Shown here: positions 1-8,789 of the stretch, piece after piece
Position numbering within the stretch: position 1 is the stretch's first letter
Layout of the letters: every line of letters begins with the position of its first letter
Assembly (NCBI RefSeq): GCF_014884965.1
Contig: NZ_JABTBO010000017.1
Coordinates: 1-50,011, forward strand
Source of the DNA: Spirabiliibacterium mucosae
GTDB taxonomy: Bacteria; Pseudomonadota; Gammaproteobacteria; Enterobacterales; Pasteurellaceae
Direction: 5' to 3'
DNA: 50,011 nucleotides
Made by a program: the position numbers and the translations under genes
Notes under the pieces: model-generated
Database searches by the model: none
The model's input: the letters and a program-made list of their open reading frames with translations, nothing else
Told to the model about the DNA's origin: nothing

Positions 1-83
1 GTGGTGCATTCGCTCCGTCTTTTAATCACACACGGTGAGCCGCAAAACTTGCAATAAATTTCAACTTGTCGCGCCATTTGCAT
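1..83 (-). CDS. Ogr/Delta-like zinc-finger late activator, partial
   Basis: Reading leftward from ATG at 83 (or the in-frame ATG at 77) gives about 27 residues before the window edge, starting MQMARQVEIYCKFCGSPCV. The early Cys-x-x-Cys followed by Gly-Ser-x-Cys and a basic stretch matches the start of the short Ogr/Delta family (P2 Ogr, P4 Delta). These bind upstream of late promoters and recruit RNA polymerase for head and tail genes. The C-terminal zinc ligands lie off the window. Its place beside the late genes fits the role. The call rests on a short fragment. Confidence 0.65.
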   Translation of the reverse strand, partial: MQMARQVEIYCKFCGSPCVIKRRSECT

Positions 84-147
84 TAATCCTATTCACAACA
101 AAACAAGAGAGAATATACCAAAAAGAGGTGTTTTGAAAACTAAAAAC

Positions 148-185
148 CTGTCATTTTATACAGTATTTCTCTTGACTTTTGACAA
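148..185 (-). promoter_or_regulatory. LexA-type SOS box overlapping a putative ogr promoter
   Basis: Bases 148-163 read CTGT, eight bases, ACAG, which is the LexA half-site pattern at its standard spacing, flanked on the right by TA as in the consensus. On the minus strand a TTGTCA at 185-180 and a TGTATA at 162-157 are 17 bases apart and resemble a sigma-70 promoter, so the box covers the -10. The zinc-finger gene starts 65 bases downstream. LexA binding would silence the activator until DNA damage. The sequence match is direct; regulation is inferred. Confidence 0.55.
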
Positions 186-200
186 CCTCAAGCGCGGCAA

Positions 201-1259
201 TCAGTTAGACTCCGCCTCGTCTTTGTGCTCAAAAATTACCCGCAATTTGCCCACAATTTCAGGGTCGGCGTTGATGGCCTGCGTAATAATCTCTTGCATT
301 GGCAGCACCTCGTCTTGGCGGTAGGCGGTGCGGATTTTGATCGGGTCGCCAAGCCCGCCCGTGTTGCTTGGAATGATGCCACTCAAGCCCGGTGGGAATC
401 GGTGCGCGGTCAAAATATCCTGCGAGCTGATGTTTTTGATGTTGGCAAATTCGTCTTTTGTGCCACTGTCGCCAATTGGAATGATTTTCACGCCGTCGGG
501 GTTGCCGTTTGGAATGTTGATAAACATGGAGCGGAAATTGCCGATCCCTTTTGACGCGCTGATCTTTTTGGCGATCTCGTCTTCCATCTCTTCGCTTAAA
601 TCGGGGTCGGTAGTGTAGAGAATAAAGCCCATATGCGCCCCGTTGCTGAAATACCGCCGGCGAAAGGTGGTCGACTCACTGTTGAGCAGCGCGGATTGAA
701 TGCCACCCACATAATCGGGCGAGCCGTAAACCTGCTGCATCGGGTCATAGAGCTTGATAAAAATAATATCTTTCGCGCTGTATTGGTAATAGTCTTCGGG
801 GCTGTCTAAATCGCCGAGGGATTTTTTGAGCAAATAAAGAAAGTTGCCATCTTTGCCCACGCGCAAATAAAGCGATGACAACACGTGCAGCCGCATCACC
901 TGCCCCAGCGCATTGCGGATTTTGAGCAAGCCCACATCACCAAACTGCACCAAGTTCAAACAAAGCGCGCGCATATCCAGCTTTGACAATGCACCGCTAA
1001 CGTAATCCCCGCTGATCATATTCGCGCGGCTGTGCAAAATGCCACAGTGTTGCGCGTTTTGGTGCGGCAATTTCGCCAGCATAAAGCGGTTAATCGGTGG
1101 TAAATAACACGGGTATTGCTGGTGAATGCCAAGGCCTAAATAATCCAGCGCGGGCGCGCCGATCAATTCATTGGCGGAAAACTGCGCCACGGTTGGCGCA
1201 ATCGGTTTAACCACCATTTTTTTTGCTGTTTGGGGTTTTTTTGTTGCTGTGTTGTTCAT
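201..1259 (-). CDS. phage portal protein (P2 GpQ family)
   Basis: Predicted 352-residue portal, which forms the ring at the unique capsid vertex through which DNA is packaged and to which the tail attaches. Family features include the early APALDYLGLGIHQQYPCYLPP segment, a central SAKDIIFIKLYDPMQQVYGSP region and a late DILTAHRFPPGLSGI segment typical of P2/HP1 portals. A GTG lies at 1271, but ATG 1259 is preferred: a GGAG lies 6 bases upstream and this start sits just past the terminase stop (1262-1264). It is the second gene of the leftward terminase-portal pair. Length is normal for P2 GpQ (about 344). Confidence 0.93.
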   Translation of the reverse strand: MNNTATKKPQTAKKMVVKPIAPTVAQFSANELIGAPALDYLGLGIHQQYPCYLPPINRFMLAKLPHQNAQHCGILHSRANMISGDYVSGALSKLDMRALCLNLVQFGDVGLLKIRNALGQVMRLHVLSSLYLRVGKDGNFLYLLKKSLGDLDSPEDYYQYSAKDIIFIKLYDPMQQVYGSPDYVGGIQSALLNSESTTFRRRYFSNGAHMGFILYTTDPDLSEEMEDEIAKKISASKGIGNFRSMFINIPNGNPDGVKIIPIGDSGTKDEFANIKNISSQDILTAHRFPPGLSGIIPSNTGGLGDPIKIRTAYRQDEVLPMQEIITQAINADPEIVGKLRVIFEHKDEAESN

Positions 1260-1261
1260 GG

Positions 1262-3064
1262 TTATCTCCACGCGCTGCGGCGTTTCTTGTTATCGTTTAA
1301 CGGTTTTTTGTTTATGGCGTTGCAAATCGCCCAAAACACGTCGGCGTGCTGGTTTTGGCTGTTGCGATCGGCCACAAAGGTTTGTTTGCTGCCTTTTTGG
1401 GTGCTGGTTTGCTTAATCATTAAAAAACTGGCGGGGATGTCGCTTTCTTTGTCGGACCATTCGATCAAATGCTTGTCCACCAAGTCATAGACTTTGAGCA
1501 CCATTTCGGCCTTAACATCGGGGCTATAATTAATCGGCGTGGCCGCACGGCGGGCAAAATCCGCCACCATTTCATACACGCCATAGCCCACGCCGCTGGT
1601 GTCAATGCCTATGTAAGTGATGTTGTAGCACTCACACAATTTGCGGATTTGCTCCGCTTGATAGGTATAACTCAAGCCGTGCCATTGAAAGCGCGCCAAA
1701 AGTCGGTATTTTTCGCCCGGTAACGCGGGTGGGGCTATCAGCACAAAGCTAGCGCCATCAACGCTATGCGCGGGGTCGTAGCCCGCCCACACTTCACGCT
1801 GACCAAAAGGTGACGTGCTTGTGGGGTCAAAATCGCGCCATTTCGCCACATCCACCGCGCAGCGGAGCAAGTCTTTTATGTTGAAAATGCTGTCGCCGTC
1901 ATCCACCCACGCACACATAAAAAGCTGCTCAAATGCGCTTTTGTTGTATTGCTCACGCAGCTGGTTAATGTCAAATAACGTGCCCGCCCCGCCTTTGATT
2001 GCGTCTTCAATTGTGACCACATAGCGCCATTGGCCATCGGGGCAAATGCGCCCACCGTCGCGCATTTCTGCCACGGTTGGGAAAGCTTGCTGCTTGCGAT
2101 CACTGTACCCCTTGCGCCAGCTCTCCCCACTCCAAAACGCATAAGAGGCGTGCAACTTACTACTCGGGGTTGAAAAGTAGGTTTGACGCCATTTTTTGTG
2201 CGTTGCCATTGCCGACGCCACGGTGGTGAACTCGTCAAAGTTACGCAGCCACGCGTATTCATCACCATAAACGTGGCCGTGATATCCCTGCGCCGTGCTT
2301 TTATTGGTGGAAAGAAAATGTAATTCTGCGCCATTGCTCAAGATGATCGGGTTGCCCTTAAGTTCCAGCTCAAAATATTCACGCGCCATTTTTCGAATGT
2401 AGATCAAAAAGATTTCGGCTTGTTTTTTACTGGCGGACAAAAAGATCTGATTGTCGCCGCTGAAAATCGCGTCTTCTAGCGCCTCAAATGCAAAATAATA
2501 GGTCGCCCCAATTTGGCGGCTTTTTAAAATGTTGCGAATGCGTTGGTTTTTGTTGTCACGCAATATGCGTTGATAGGTAAACAGCGAATCAATAAACGGC
2601 TGCGCCATGTCAGGCGTGATGTGTGAAACATCATTTTTAACCGCACTTTTGCCCCTTTTGGAGCGCGCTGGGGTGTTTTCGTCGCCTGCCTGTGTGTTTG
2701 CTTGCCTTGTCGCCTTTTCACGCTCCTGGGCGCGGACCTTTTTGTATTGAATATCTTTATCAATCAGGGCTTCAAGTTCTTTGATTTCTTGATCGCTTTT
2801 ATTCTCACGGTCAGAGAGCGCCATAATGCGCAAGGCGATCAACTCTTCCACCCCGCGCTCGCCCAGCATATTGCGCCACTGGTATTTCTCCGCCCAGTAG
2901 TAGATCGGGCGCGGGCTTTTTAGCCCCAGCTCATTGGCAATTTCTGCGGGTGTGTATTTTTTCAGGTAAAGGTAGCGCGCAGCGTAGATCGTCTCGTCGC
3001 TGTATTGGCTTGATTGTCGGATTCGTAGTTGTTTGCGTTCCATAGGCGCATTTTTCCACGCCAC
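1262..3064 (-). CDS. terminase large subunit (P2 GpP family)
   Basis: Predicted 600-residue packaging motor from GTG 3064; ATG 3043 (593 residues) is an equally good or better start and neither has a strong ribosome site. The N-terminus holds a helix-turn-helix-like region (YLKKYTPAEIANELGLKSP). A Walker A-like KSRQIGAT lies near residue 185, and a Walker B-like VYGDEYAW follows. The C-terminal nuclease part carries acidic motifs in VWAGYDPAHSVDGASF and IGIDTSGVGYG. It cuts concatemeric or circular DNA at cos and pumps it through the portal encoded next to it. Confidence 0.94.
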   Translation of the reverse strand: MAWKNAPMERKQLRIRQSSQYSDETIYAARYLYLKKYTPAEIANELGLKSPRPIYYWAEKYQWRNMLGERGVEELIALRIMALSDRENKSDQEIKELEALIDKDIQYKKVRAQEREKATRQANTQAGDENTPARSKRGKSAVKNDVSHITPDMAQPFIDSLFTYQRILRDNKNQRIRNILKSRQIGATYYFAFEALEDAIFSGDNQIFLSASKKQAEIFLIYIRKMAREYFELELKGNPIILSNGAELHFLSTNKSTAQGYHGHVYGDEYAWLRNFDEFTTVASAMATHKKWRQTYFSTPSSKLHASYAFWSGESWRKGYSDRKQQAFPTVAEMRDGGRICPDGQWRYVVTIEDAIKGGAGTLFDINQLREQYNKSAFEQLFMCAWVDDGDSIFNIKDLLRCAVDVAKWRDFDPTSTSPFGQREVWAGYDPAHSVDGASFVLIAPPALPGEKYRLLARFQWHGLSYTYQAEQIRKLCECYNITYIGIDTSGVGYGVYEMVADFARRAATPINYSPDVKAEMVLKVYDLVDKHLIEWSDKESDIPASFLMIKQTSTQKGSKQTFVADRNSQNQHADVFWAICNAINKKPLNDNKKRRSAWR

Positions 3065-3087
3065 ACAACAAAAATCGCTCGTTGCAT

Positions 3088-3141
3088 TTCGGTTATTTTC
3101 GGTTATTCGCCCTTTTTGCCCAATAACCGAAAATAGCCGAA
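3088..3141. promoter_or_regulatory. inverted decamer repeat between divergent late operons
   Basis: Two 20-base arms, 3088-3107 and 3122-3141, are inverted copies with one mismatch and a 14-base spacer. Each arm is itself two copies of a decamer close to TTCGGTTATT, so the site holds four decamers, two per orientation. It is the only gap between the leftward terminase-portal operon and the rightward scaffold-capsid operon. The symmetry suits a regulator that acts on both promoters, for example the Ogr-like activator. The motif is not the TGT-N12-ACA dyad known for P2 Ogr. The protein that binds it is unknown. Confidence 0.6.
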
Positions 3142-3209
3142 TTTGTGTGAATGATTTTCATCATAAAAAGGGGTAAAACTAAAAATCATTTTAATCAGGT
3201 GCACACATA

Positions 3210-4091
3210 ATGAGCAAAACCGAATTAACAACCGATTACATCTCTGTGGCATTAAGTGGCCGCGCCATTGACGGGCGCGAAATTCGCCCCGAATGGCTAG
3301 AACAAGCTGCCGAACAATACGACCCCGCGCTCTACGGCGCCAATATCTATTTTGAGCACTACCGCAGCTTAGGCTCCTTTGGCACAGTGCAAGCGCTCCA
3401 AGCCCAAAAAGAGGGTGATAAAGTGCGCTTGTATGCCAAAATTTCACCCACGCCCGAGTTGTTGCGGCTCAATCAACGCGGGCAAAAACAATACACCAGC
3501 GTGGAAATCATCCCGCAATTTGCCGATACGGGCAAAGCGTACCTTGTGGGCTTAGGCATTACCGACAGCCCCGCCAGCCTGGGCACAACCCGCTTGCAAT
3601 TCTCCAGCCGCATCAATGAAAGTGCGGTCATCTCCGACGTGCAAGAGTTCAATTTAGGGCTGGACGTCGCAACCGAGCTTTCACCGGTTGAACAACAATC
3701 CCTATTTAAACGCTTTTTAAATTTCAGCGCGCGCCTGTTTGGTGACGACACTCAAGCCAGCACCGACGCGCCAGAACACTTTTCTCACAACAATAATAAT
3801 AACAACGAGGAATTAACCATGACGAAAGACGAAATCACCGCAGCGGTGACCACTGCCGTGGCCGCGGCATTTGCAGCGCAAGCGCAAGCCACCGAGGCAA
3901 AACCTACCGAGCCTGCCAAAGATGAGCAAGCGGAAAAATTTGCCGCCCTTGAGAAAGCGTTGCAAGACACGAACGCACAATTGGCGCAGCTGAAAAAAGA
4001 CTTCGCCGCCGCGGTGAACACGCAAGCCACCCAAGAGCCAAGCGGAAAGCCGCTTGATGATGCAGCAAACCAAGTAAATATGGCGGTGTAA
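3210..4091 (+). CDS. capsid scaffold/protease (P2 GpO family)
   Basis: Predicted 293-residue GpO-type protein: an N-terminal serine protease that matures the capsid and a C-terminal scaffold that guides its assembly. The protease part (about residues 1-190) has the conserved [15 protein letters not shown] segment with the likely catalytic His and a later [12 protein letters not shown] segment with the likely Ser. The C-terminal 90 residues are Ala/Gln/Lys-rich and probably coiled coil. The two parts are joined by a short run of Asn at about residues 193-200. A good internal start at 3819 lies at this joint (see the nested entry). It is the first gene of the rightward late operon. Confidence 0.92.
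   Translation: MSKTELTTDYISVALSGRAIDGREIRPEWLEQAAEQYDPALYGANIYFEHYRSLGSFGTVQALQAQKEGDKVRLYAKISPTPELLRLNQRGQKQYTSVEIIPQFADTGKAYLVGLGITDSPASLGTTRLQFSSRINESAVISDVQEFNLGLDVATELSPVEQQSLFKRFLNFSARLFGDDTQASTDAPEHFSHNNNNNNEELTMTKDEITAAVTTAVAAAFAAQAQATEAKPTEPAKDEQAEKFAALEKALQDTNAQLAQLKKDFAAAVNTQATQEPSGKPLDDAANQVNMAV
3819..4091 (+). CDS. possible nested scaffold from an internal start
   Basis: ATG 3819 is in frame within the scaffold/protease gene and preceded by GAGGA at 3807-3811 with 7 bases between, a stronger ribosome site than that of the full gene. It follows an A/T-rich, probably unstructured tract (3789-3806) that encodes the Asn run. The product would be 90 residues: an Ala-rich helix, a charged linker and a Gln/Lys coiled coil, which is just the scaffold part. 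Lambda makes its scaffold Nu3 from a nested start inside protease gene C. P2 itself makes a scaffold fragment by cleavage. Translation from this start is inferred. Confidence 0.45.
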   Translation: MTKDEITAAVTTAVAAAFAAQAQATEAKPTEPAKDEQAEKFAALEKALQDTNAQLAQLKKDFAAAVNTQATQEPSGKPLDDAANQVNMAV

Positions 4092-4093
4092 TT

Positions 4094-5104
4094 ATGCGTA
4101 GAGTGCAAGAATTCAATCAATTTGTAACTGCCGTGGCCAAATACTACGGCGCGGATCTTGAGGCCGTGTTACGTGGCCATTCGTTTTCAGTCAACGTCCC
4201 TCAAGCGGCGGAATTGGGCGAGAACATCCAACAGCGCTCTGATTTTTTGAAAAAAATCAACATGGTGATGGTCACCGATATGAGCGGTTATAAACTCTTC
4301 GGTGCAACAGAAAAAGGTATCACCGGTCGCAAACCCGATGCCCGCTATTTGGCCAAATTGGACCACACCCAAAACAAATATGAGCTCAAAGACACCGATT
4401 CGGGCGTCATTATCCCGTGGGCGATGTTTGACAACTTTGCCCGATTTGGCGACCGCCTAGCCGCACTTTATGCTGACTATGTGCAAACACAAATTGCGCT
4501 AGATATGTTGCAGATCGGCTGGCACGGTAAATCCGCCGAGGCGACCACGTCAGCTGGCGATTTGAGCGACGTCAACAAAGGCTGGTTGCAGTTAATGCGT
4601 GAGCAAAAAGCTGCAAACGTGATGACCCAAGGAAAAACCCCGAGCAAAATTAAAATTTTTGGATCAGATGCTGACTATGACAATCTCGATCAGCTCGCCT
4701 TTGACTTAAAACAAGGCATTGATTTACGTCACCGCGATCGCAACGACTTGGTGTTCTTGGTCGGCGCAGATTTGGTGGCGATGGAGTCGGAATTGGTCAG
4801 CAAAGCCCACGGCTTGCAACCAACCGAAAAAGCCGCGTTAGGTATGCGCAACTTGATGGGCTCATTCGGCGGAATGGAGGCCATCGTGCCGCCAAACTTC
4901 CCAGCCCGTGGTGCAGTGGTCACCACCTTGAGCAACCTGTCAATCTACACTCAAGAAGACAGCGTGCGCCGCTCAATTCGCAATGACGAAGACAAAAAAG
5001 GCGTCATCAACAGCTATTACCGCAATGAAGGTTACGTAGTTGAAGACACTGGCCTATTTGTAGGCATTGAGCCGAAAAACGTCAAATTAAACGGCGAATC
5101 ATAG
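4094..5104 (+). CDS. major capsid protein (P2 GpN family)
   Basis: Predicted 336-residue capsid subunit, close to P2 GpN (357). Recognisable segments are the N-terminal [16 protein letters not shown], the central [19 protein letters not shown] and the C-terminal [20 protein letters not shown], all typical of the P2 capsid family. In P2 the first 31 residues are removed by the GpO protease during maturation. It starts 2 bases after the scaffold stop, so the two are likely translated together. Confidence 0.95.
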   Translation: MRRVQEFNQFVTAVAKYYGADLEAVLRGHSFSVNVPQAAELGENIQQRSDFLKKINMVMVTDMSGYKLFGATEKGITGRKPDARYLAKLDHTQNKYELKDTDSGVIIPWAMFDNFARFGDRLAALYADYVQTQIALDMLQIGWHGKSAEATTSAGDLSDVNKGWLQLMREQKAANVMTQGKTPSKIKIFGSDADYDNLDQLAFDLKQGIDLRHRDRNDLVFLVGADLVAMESELVSKAHGLQPTEKAALGMRNLMGSFGGMEAIVPPNFPARGAVVTTLSNLSIYTQEDSVRRSIRNDEDKKGVINSYYRNEGYVVEDTGLFVGIEPKNVKLNGES

Positions 5105-5114
5105 AGGTTAGGTG

Positions 5115-5917
5115 ATGGGGATTCGCGAATTTCAAGCCAAAATGCAAGCACTTGAGCAGTTGGAGTCACAATCACGCGTCACCGCTGCCATACTGGCCGA
5201 CAATATGCCCAGTGCGCAAAGTGCGGTGCAGATTGCCTTGCAAAACGATTTGAACAAAATTCGCGAGTTCCCAAGCCTTGCCGAGCGGGCTCAATTTAAG
5301 CGCGAGCAGTTCTTGCCTAAATGGCAAGGGCTGGTCGATGACTATTTAAATGGTGATCAGGTTTATCAAAATGATTTATTGGTTTACTGCATTATTTTAG
5401 TTTTGACGCTGGTGAGCTGGGCCGTGCATTGCAATTGGCCGACGCCGCCATTGCTCAAAAGCAAGCCATGCCCGAGGGTTTTAAAAGTAATTTGCCAACG
5501 TTTGTCGCAGATCAAGTCTTCAATTGGGCTGACCGCCTGGCTAGTGTGGGACATAGTGTTGAGCCGTACTTTACCGACACACTGGAAAAAGTCACGACCC
5601 AATGGCGATTGCATGAAGTTGTCACCGCCAAGTGGTACAAAGCCGCCGCACAGCTGCTGCTGCGCAACGCACAAGGCAAAGTTCACGCACCGAGTGTTGA
5701 CGACGCTCAAGCGCTGCAAATGGCGCTATTTATGGCCTTGCAAGCGCAAAAGCTAAACCATAAAGCAGGCGTTAATGATTTAATTTCGCGCATTCAAATG
5801 CGCCTAAACAAGCTCCACCCAAATGCGGATCAGATGGCGGCATTGCAAAGCCTCACCATGGCTGACTGTCTTGCCAAAATCCGATCCCGCATTTCCAACG
5901 GGGGTGATGATGTTTAA
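5115..5917 (+). CDS. terminase small subunit (P2 GpM family), frame broken
   Basis: Restored length is about 267 residues, as expected for the GpM endonuclease partner of the large terminase. The first frame (ATG 5115, AGAGG 7 bases upstream) reads well up to DLLVYCII, then turns to nonsense. The sense continues in the -1 frame from FSFDAGELGRALQLADAAI to GGDDV. One T added to the TTTT at 5395-5398 joins the two halves exactly. No function can be lost by a true phage without harm, so a missing T in a homopolymer is more likely an assembly error than decay. GpM gives cos recognition and cleavage with GpP. Confidence 0.85.
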
Positions 5918-6362
5918 CGGCATTGCAACCGACTACGACGATAGCGTGATCAGCTCCACGGGCTTTTGGGGCAATGTGAGCGTGCGCGACTTCCAAAAAA
6001 CGCGCGCGATCCCAATGCAAATCCCAGTTGAGATGATTAAAAGCGTGTTATTGCAAGCTATGCAAGCCCTTGAGTATGACTTAAGTGCGGTGGTGCTAGG
6101 CTATCAAGCCCAAGGCTATACCCGCGCCGAAGACGTGCCCAGTGCCACAATTGGCGGCTTAAATCATATTCAAGCGCTTTATCAAAAGGCGGTATTCGCC
6201 CGCGCCAAAGCGGACTTACTGCCCGAATTTTTGACCCTATCCGCACGCGACGTGCACGAAAATAGGGATTTGGTGAAAGAACAAAAAAGCCTATTGTCGG
6301 AGGCCGCGTTTGCTATCCGCACGTTAAAGGGCAAAAAGCGGGGCGGAGTGTGGCTTTTATGA
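5910..6362 (+). CDS. head completion protein (P2 GpL family)
   Basis: Predicted 150-residue head-completion (head-tail connector) protein. The N-terminal MFNGIATDY and the segment VSVRDFQKTRAIP match the GpL family. The ATG pair at 5907 and 5910 sits within the last codons of the small terminase, an overlap typical of this operon. ATG 5910 has GGGG a few bases upstream. The end overlaps the next gene by four bases (ATGA at 6359-6362), so translation is coupled. Confidence 0.88.
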   Translation: MFNGIATDYDDSVISSTGFWGNVSVRDFQKTRAIPMQIPVEMIKSVLLQAMQALEYDLSAVVLGYQAQGYTRAEDVPSATIGGLNHIQALYQKAVFARAKADLLPEFLTLSARDVHENRDLVKEQKSLLSEAAFAIRTLKGKKRGGVWLL

Positions 6363-6826
6363 AACCGTTACTTTATCAGCAATTAACAAAATATTTGCAA
6401 AGCTTGCTGCCCGAAAGCTACCGCCGTGAGTTTTATTCGTGGATTGAGCGCGGGCGCATTATCAACCAAGGCGCGGACGTGACCGAAAACAGTGTTGAAT
6501 TAATTCACATCCGTTATAGCGCGGTGCTGTATTTTGACGAATTTCCATACAACCAAATCAGCCCGCAAGAGTTGATGGTGTTTATTCAATTGTGGCTAAA
6601 CACTAACGACCCAATGCGCTGCCAGTTGGATTTGTACGAAACCGATTTTGATCTTGAAATTTTGGACGACAACACCGCCGATTTGACATTCACAATCGAC
6701 TTTCAAGAGCCGATCACCGCAGTGAAAAACCCACAGGGCAAAATTGTGGTAGGTGGTGAAAAATACGTCCTAGATGATATTGAAGTGAATGTTGCAGACG
6801 ACATTAGCGTGCAGTTGAAACCATGA
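6359..6826 (+). CDS. tail completion protein (P2 GpR family)
   Basis: Predicted 155 residues. The N-terminus KPLLYQQLTKYLQSLLPESY and the central RYSAVLYFDEFPYNQISPQELMVFIQLWL resemble P2 GpR, one of two tail-completion proteins that cap the contractile tail for joining to the head. ATG 6359 overlaps the stop of the previous gene; the upstream in-frame GTG at 6350 is less likely. It overlaps the next start by four bases (ATGA at 6823-6826). Confidence 0.85.
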   Translation: MKPLLYQQLTKYLQSLLPESYRREFYSWIERGRIINQGADVTENSVELIHIRYSAVLYFDEFPYNQISPQELMVFIQLWLNTNDPMRCQLDLYETDFDLEILDDNTADLTFTIDFQEPITAVKNPQGKIVVGGEKYVLDDIEVNVADDISVQLKP

Positions 6827-7518
6827 TCAACCTTGAAGTTAACAAGCAAGATTTGCAGCACTTTTATGACGACGTCAAGCTGCTGGCATTATCCAGCAAG
6901 CAGAAGAAAAAGATCTTGCTATGGACAGTGCGCGCGATTAAGCGCAATTCACAAAAAAACGTGCGCGGCCAGCATACACCCGATGGCCAAACGTGGGATC
7001 CACGCAAGCCCAGAGATGGGCGGGTAAAGACACAAAAAATGCTGCGCCGCATTTTGCGGGTGGCCACCGCGGAGGCTGAAGAGCAACGCTATGGCCGCAT
7101 TCGGTGGAAAAATCCACTCACTGGCGAAATTGCCCGCCAGCAACAAGAGGGCTTTACCGAAAAAATCACCCGCAAGGAGATTTTGAAAAACAAAAAAGGT
7201 GGCACAAATGGCTTGCCCGCCACGCCACAGCAAGCCAAGCGGCTGCGTGAGCTGGGTTATCGCAAACGTGTGGGCAAAACCAAAAACGGAAAAACAAAAT
7301 ATAAGCCTTACAGCATCAGCGAGATCCGCCAAACATTGACCCGCGCGTGGGCGGGCGCAGCAATCCGCCGGCTGGAAAAAGGCGATAAGCGCATTGATTT
7401 TAGAGATTCGTGGACGGTGCGCTTGCCAGCAAGGCCATTTTTGGACGTGCGCGATGATGAAAATATGAAAATTTTAACGGAATTTGTGAACAAATTTATC
7501 AGTGGTGAATACCGATAG
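6823..7518 (+). CDS. tail completion / virion morphogenesis protein (P2 GpS family)
   Basis: Predicted 231-residue basic protein of the phage virion morphogenesis family (P2 GpS). Family features are NSQKNVRGQHTPDGQTWDPRK near residues 38-58 and the C-terminal PARPFLDVRDDEN. It acts with GpR in finishing the tail and is longer than P2 GpS (150), with an extra basic middle (about residues 95-165) seen also in Mu-G-like members. Its start overlaps the stop of the GpR gene. Confidence 0.87.
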   Translation: MINLEVNKQDLQHFYDDVKLLALSSKQKKKILLWTVRAIKRNSQKNVRGQHTPDGQTWDPRKPRDGRVKTQKMLRRILRVATAEAEEQRYGRIRWKNPLTGEIARQQQEGFTEKITRKEILKNKKGGTNGLPATPQQAKRLRELGYRKRVGKTKNGKTKYKPYSISEIRQTLTRAWAGAAIRRLEKGDKRIDFRDSWTVRLPARPFLDVRDDENMKILTEFVNKFISGEYR

Positions 7519-7535
7519 AACACCGGGAGCTTGTG

Positions 7536-7634
7536 ATGGAATACGGATTTTTAATGCTGATAGCCATATTTGTGTGGCGATTGCCCAATATTATAACCGC
7601 AATTCACTTTTTATTTACAGATAATGACCGATAA
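7536..7634 (+). CDS. 32-residue membrane microprotein
   Basis: ATG 7536 has GGGAG at 7525-7529 with 6 bases between, a strong ribosome site. The product starts MEYGFLMLIAIFVWRLP and has one short hydrophobic segment (about residues 4-14) and a polar tail ending TDNDR. It lies between the tail completion and sheath genes, 17 bases after the former. No family is recognised. It is too short for most gene callers. A role at the membrane is plausible from the hydrophobic segment but not shown. Confidence 0.5.
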   Translation: MEYGFLMLIAIFVWRLPNIITAIHFLFTDNDR

Positions 7635-7655
7635 CAAAAACAACAAGGGGTCTTT

Positions 7656-8789
7656 ATGACATTTCCAAACGTGCAGATCAACACCCTTAATTTATTAAGC
7701 GGTGAAAGCAAAGAGATTGAGCGCCACGCGCTATTTATTGGTGTGGGCGAAACGAACAAAGGCAAGTTTTTTGCCCTCACGCCCGACAGTGACTTTGACA
7801 CGATTTTTGGCAAATCAGCCACCGAGCTGAAAAAGCAAGTTTACACCGCGATGGTGAACGCGGGGCAAAACTGGTTTGCGCACGTGTACATTGCCGACGA
7901 AAGCGAATTTAACATTGAAAACATCGTCAACGCAGCGCAAAGCGTGGGGAGTTTTGAATACATCGTCAACACCCGCACCACCAATGTGCAAAAAACCGAC
8001 GTCACCAAGCTGCAAACGCTGTTTTCTGAATTGATGGCCAAATTGGGCCGCCGCACCTTTTTCATTCAAGCAGTGGCGGGCATTAATAGCGACAGCCGCT
8101 CCGGTGAAACTTGGCAGCAATATGTCGAAAAGCTCACCAATTTGCAAAAAACCGTGGCTGCCGATCACGTAATGCTTGTGCCTAACCTGCTGGGCACTGA
8201 TGTGGGGGCACTGGCGGGGCGTTTGGCCAGCCGTGCGGTGAGCATTGCAGACAGCCCCGCACGGGTGAAGACAGGCGCTTTGCTCAACGTGGGTGCAACC
8301 TTGCCGAAAGACAAAGACGGCGTAGAGCTGACGCTGGCGCAACTCAAAGAGCTGGAAAAAGCCCGTTTTAGCGTCTTTATGTGGTACCCCGATTATGACG
8401 GCTTTTACTGGAGTGATGGGCGCACGCTAGACGTTGAAGGCGGCGATTACCAAGTGATCGAAAACGTGCGCGTGGCCGACAAAGCAGCACGCAAAGTGCG
8501 GTTGCTGGCGATTGGCAAAATTGCCGATCGTTCGTTCAATTCCACACTGGCAAGCACCGAACAACATAAAACCTATTTTGCTAAGCCACTGCGCGACATG
8601 AGCAAAGGCACAACTATTGCGGGGCGGTTTTTTCCAGGTGAATGTATGCCACCGCAAGAAGATGACATTGTGATCACCTGGCACAGCAAAACGAAAGTCA
8701 CCATTTACATGAAAGTGCGGCCATACGACTGCCCGAAAGAGATTGTGGTGAATATTTTCTTGGATCTTGAAACTTTAGGGGGTGAATGA
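7656..8789 (+). CDS. tail sheath protein (DUF2586, HP1 type)
   Basis: Predicted 377-residue contractile sheath subunit, the equivalent of P2 FI. The N-terminal FPNVQINTLNLLSGE and the family-typical RHALFIGVGETNKGKFFAL, with later NWFAHVYIADESEF, mark the DUF2586 branch found in HP1-like phages. Sheath subunits stack round the tube and shorten on infection. A good ribosome site (AAGGGG) precedes ATG 7656. It overlaps the tube gene, as sheath and tube usually do. Confidence 0.88.
   Translation: MTFPNVQINTLNLLSGESKEIERHALFIGVGETNKGKFFALTPDSDFDTIFGKSATELKKQVYTAMVNAGQNWFAHVYIADESEFNIENIVNAAQSVGSFEYIVNTRTTNVQKTDVTKLQTLFSELMAKLGRRTFFIQAVAGINSDSRSGETWQQYVEKLTNLQKTVAADHVMLVPNLLGTDVGALAGRLASRAVSIADSPARVKTGALLNVGATLPKDKDGVELTLAQLKELEKARFSVFMWYPDYDGFYWSDGRTLDVEGGDYQVIENVRVADKAARKVRLLAIGKIADRSFNSTLASTEQHKTYFAKPLRDMSKGTTIAGRFFPGECMPPQEDDIVITWHSKTKVTIYMKVRPYDCPKEIVVNIFLDLETLGGE

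Noticed and set aside
3785-4120. Minus-strand frames opposite the scaffold gene
   Set aside because: Their Ala/Cys/Ser-rich make-up is the shadow of the Ala/Gln-rich scaffold codons.
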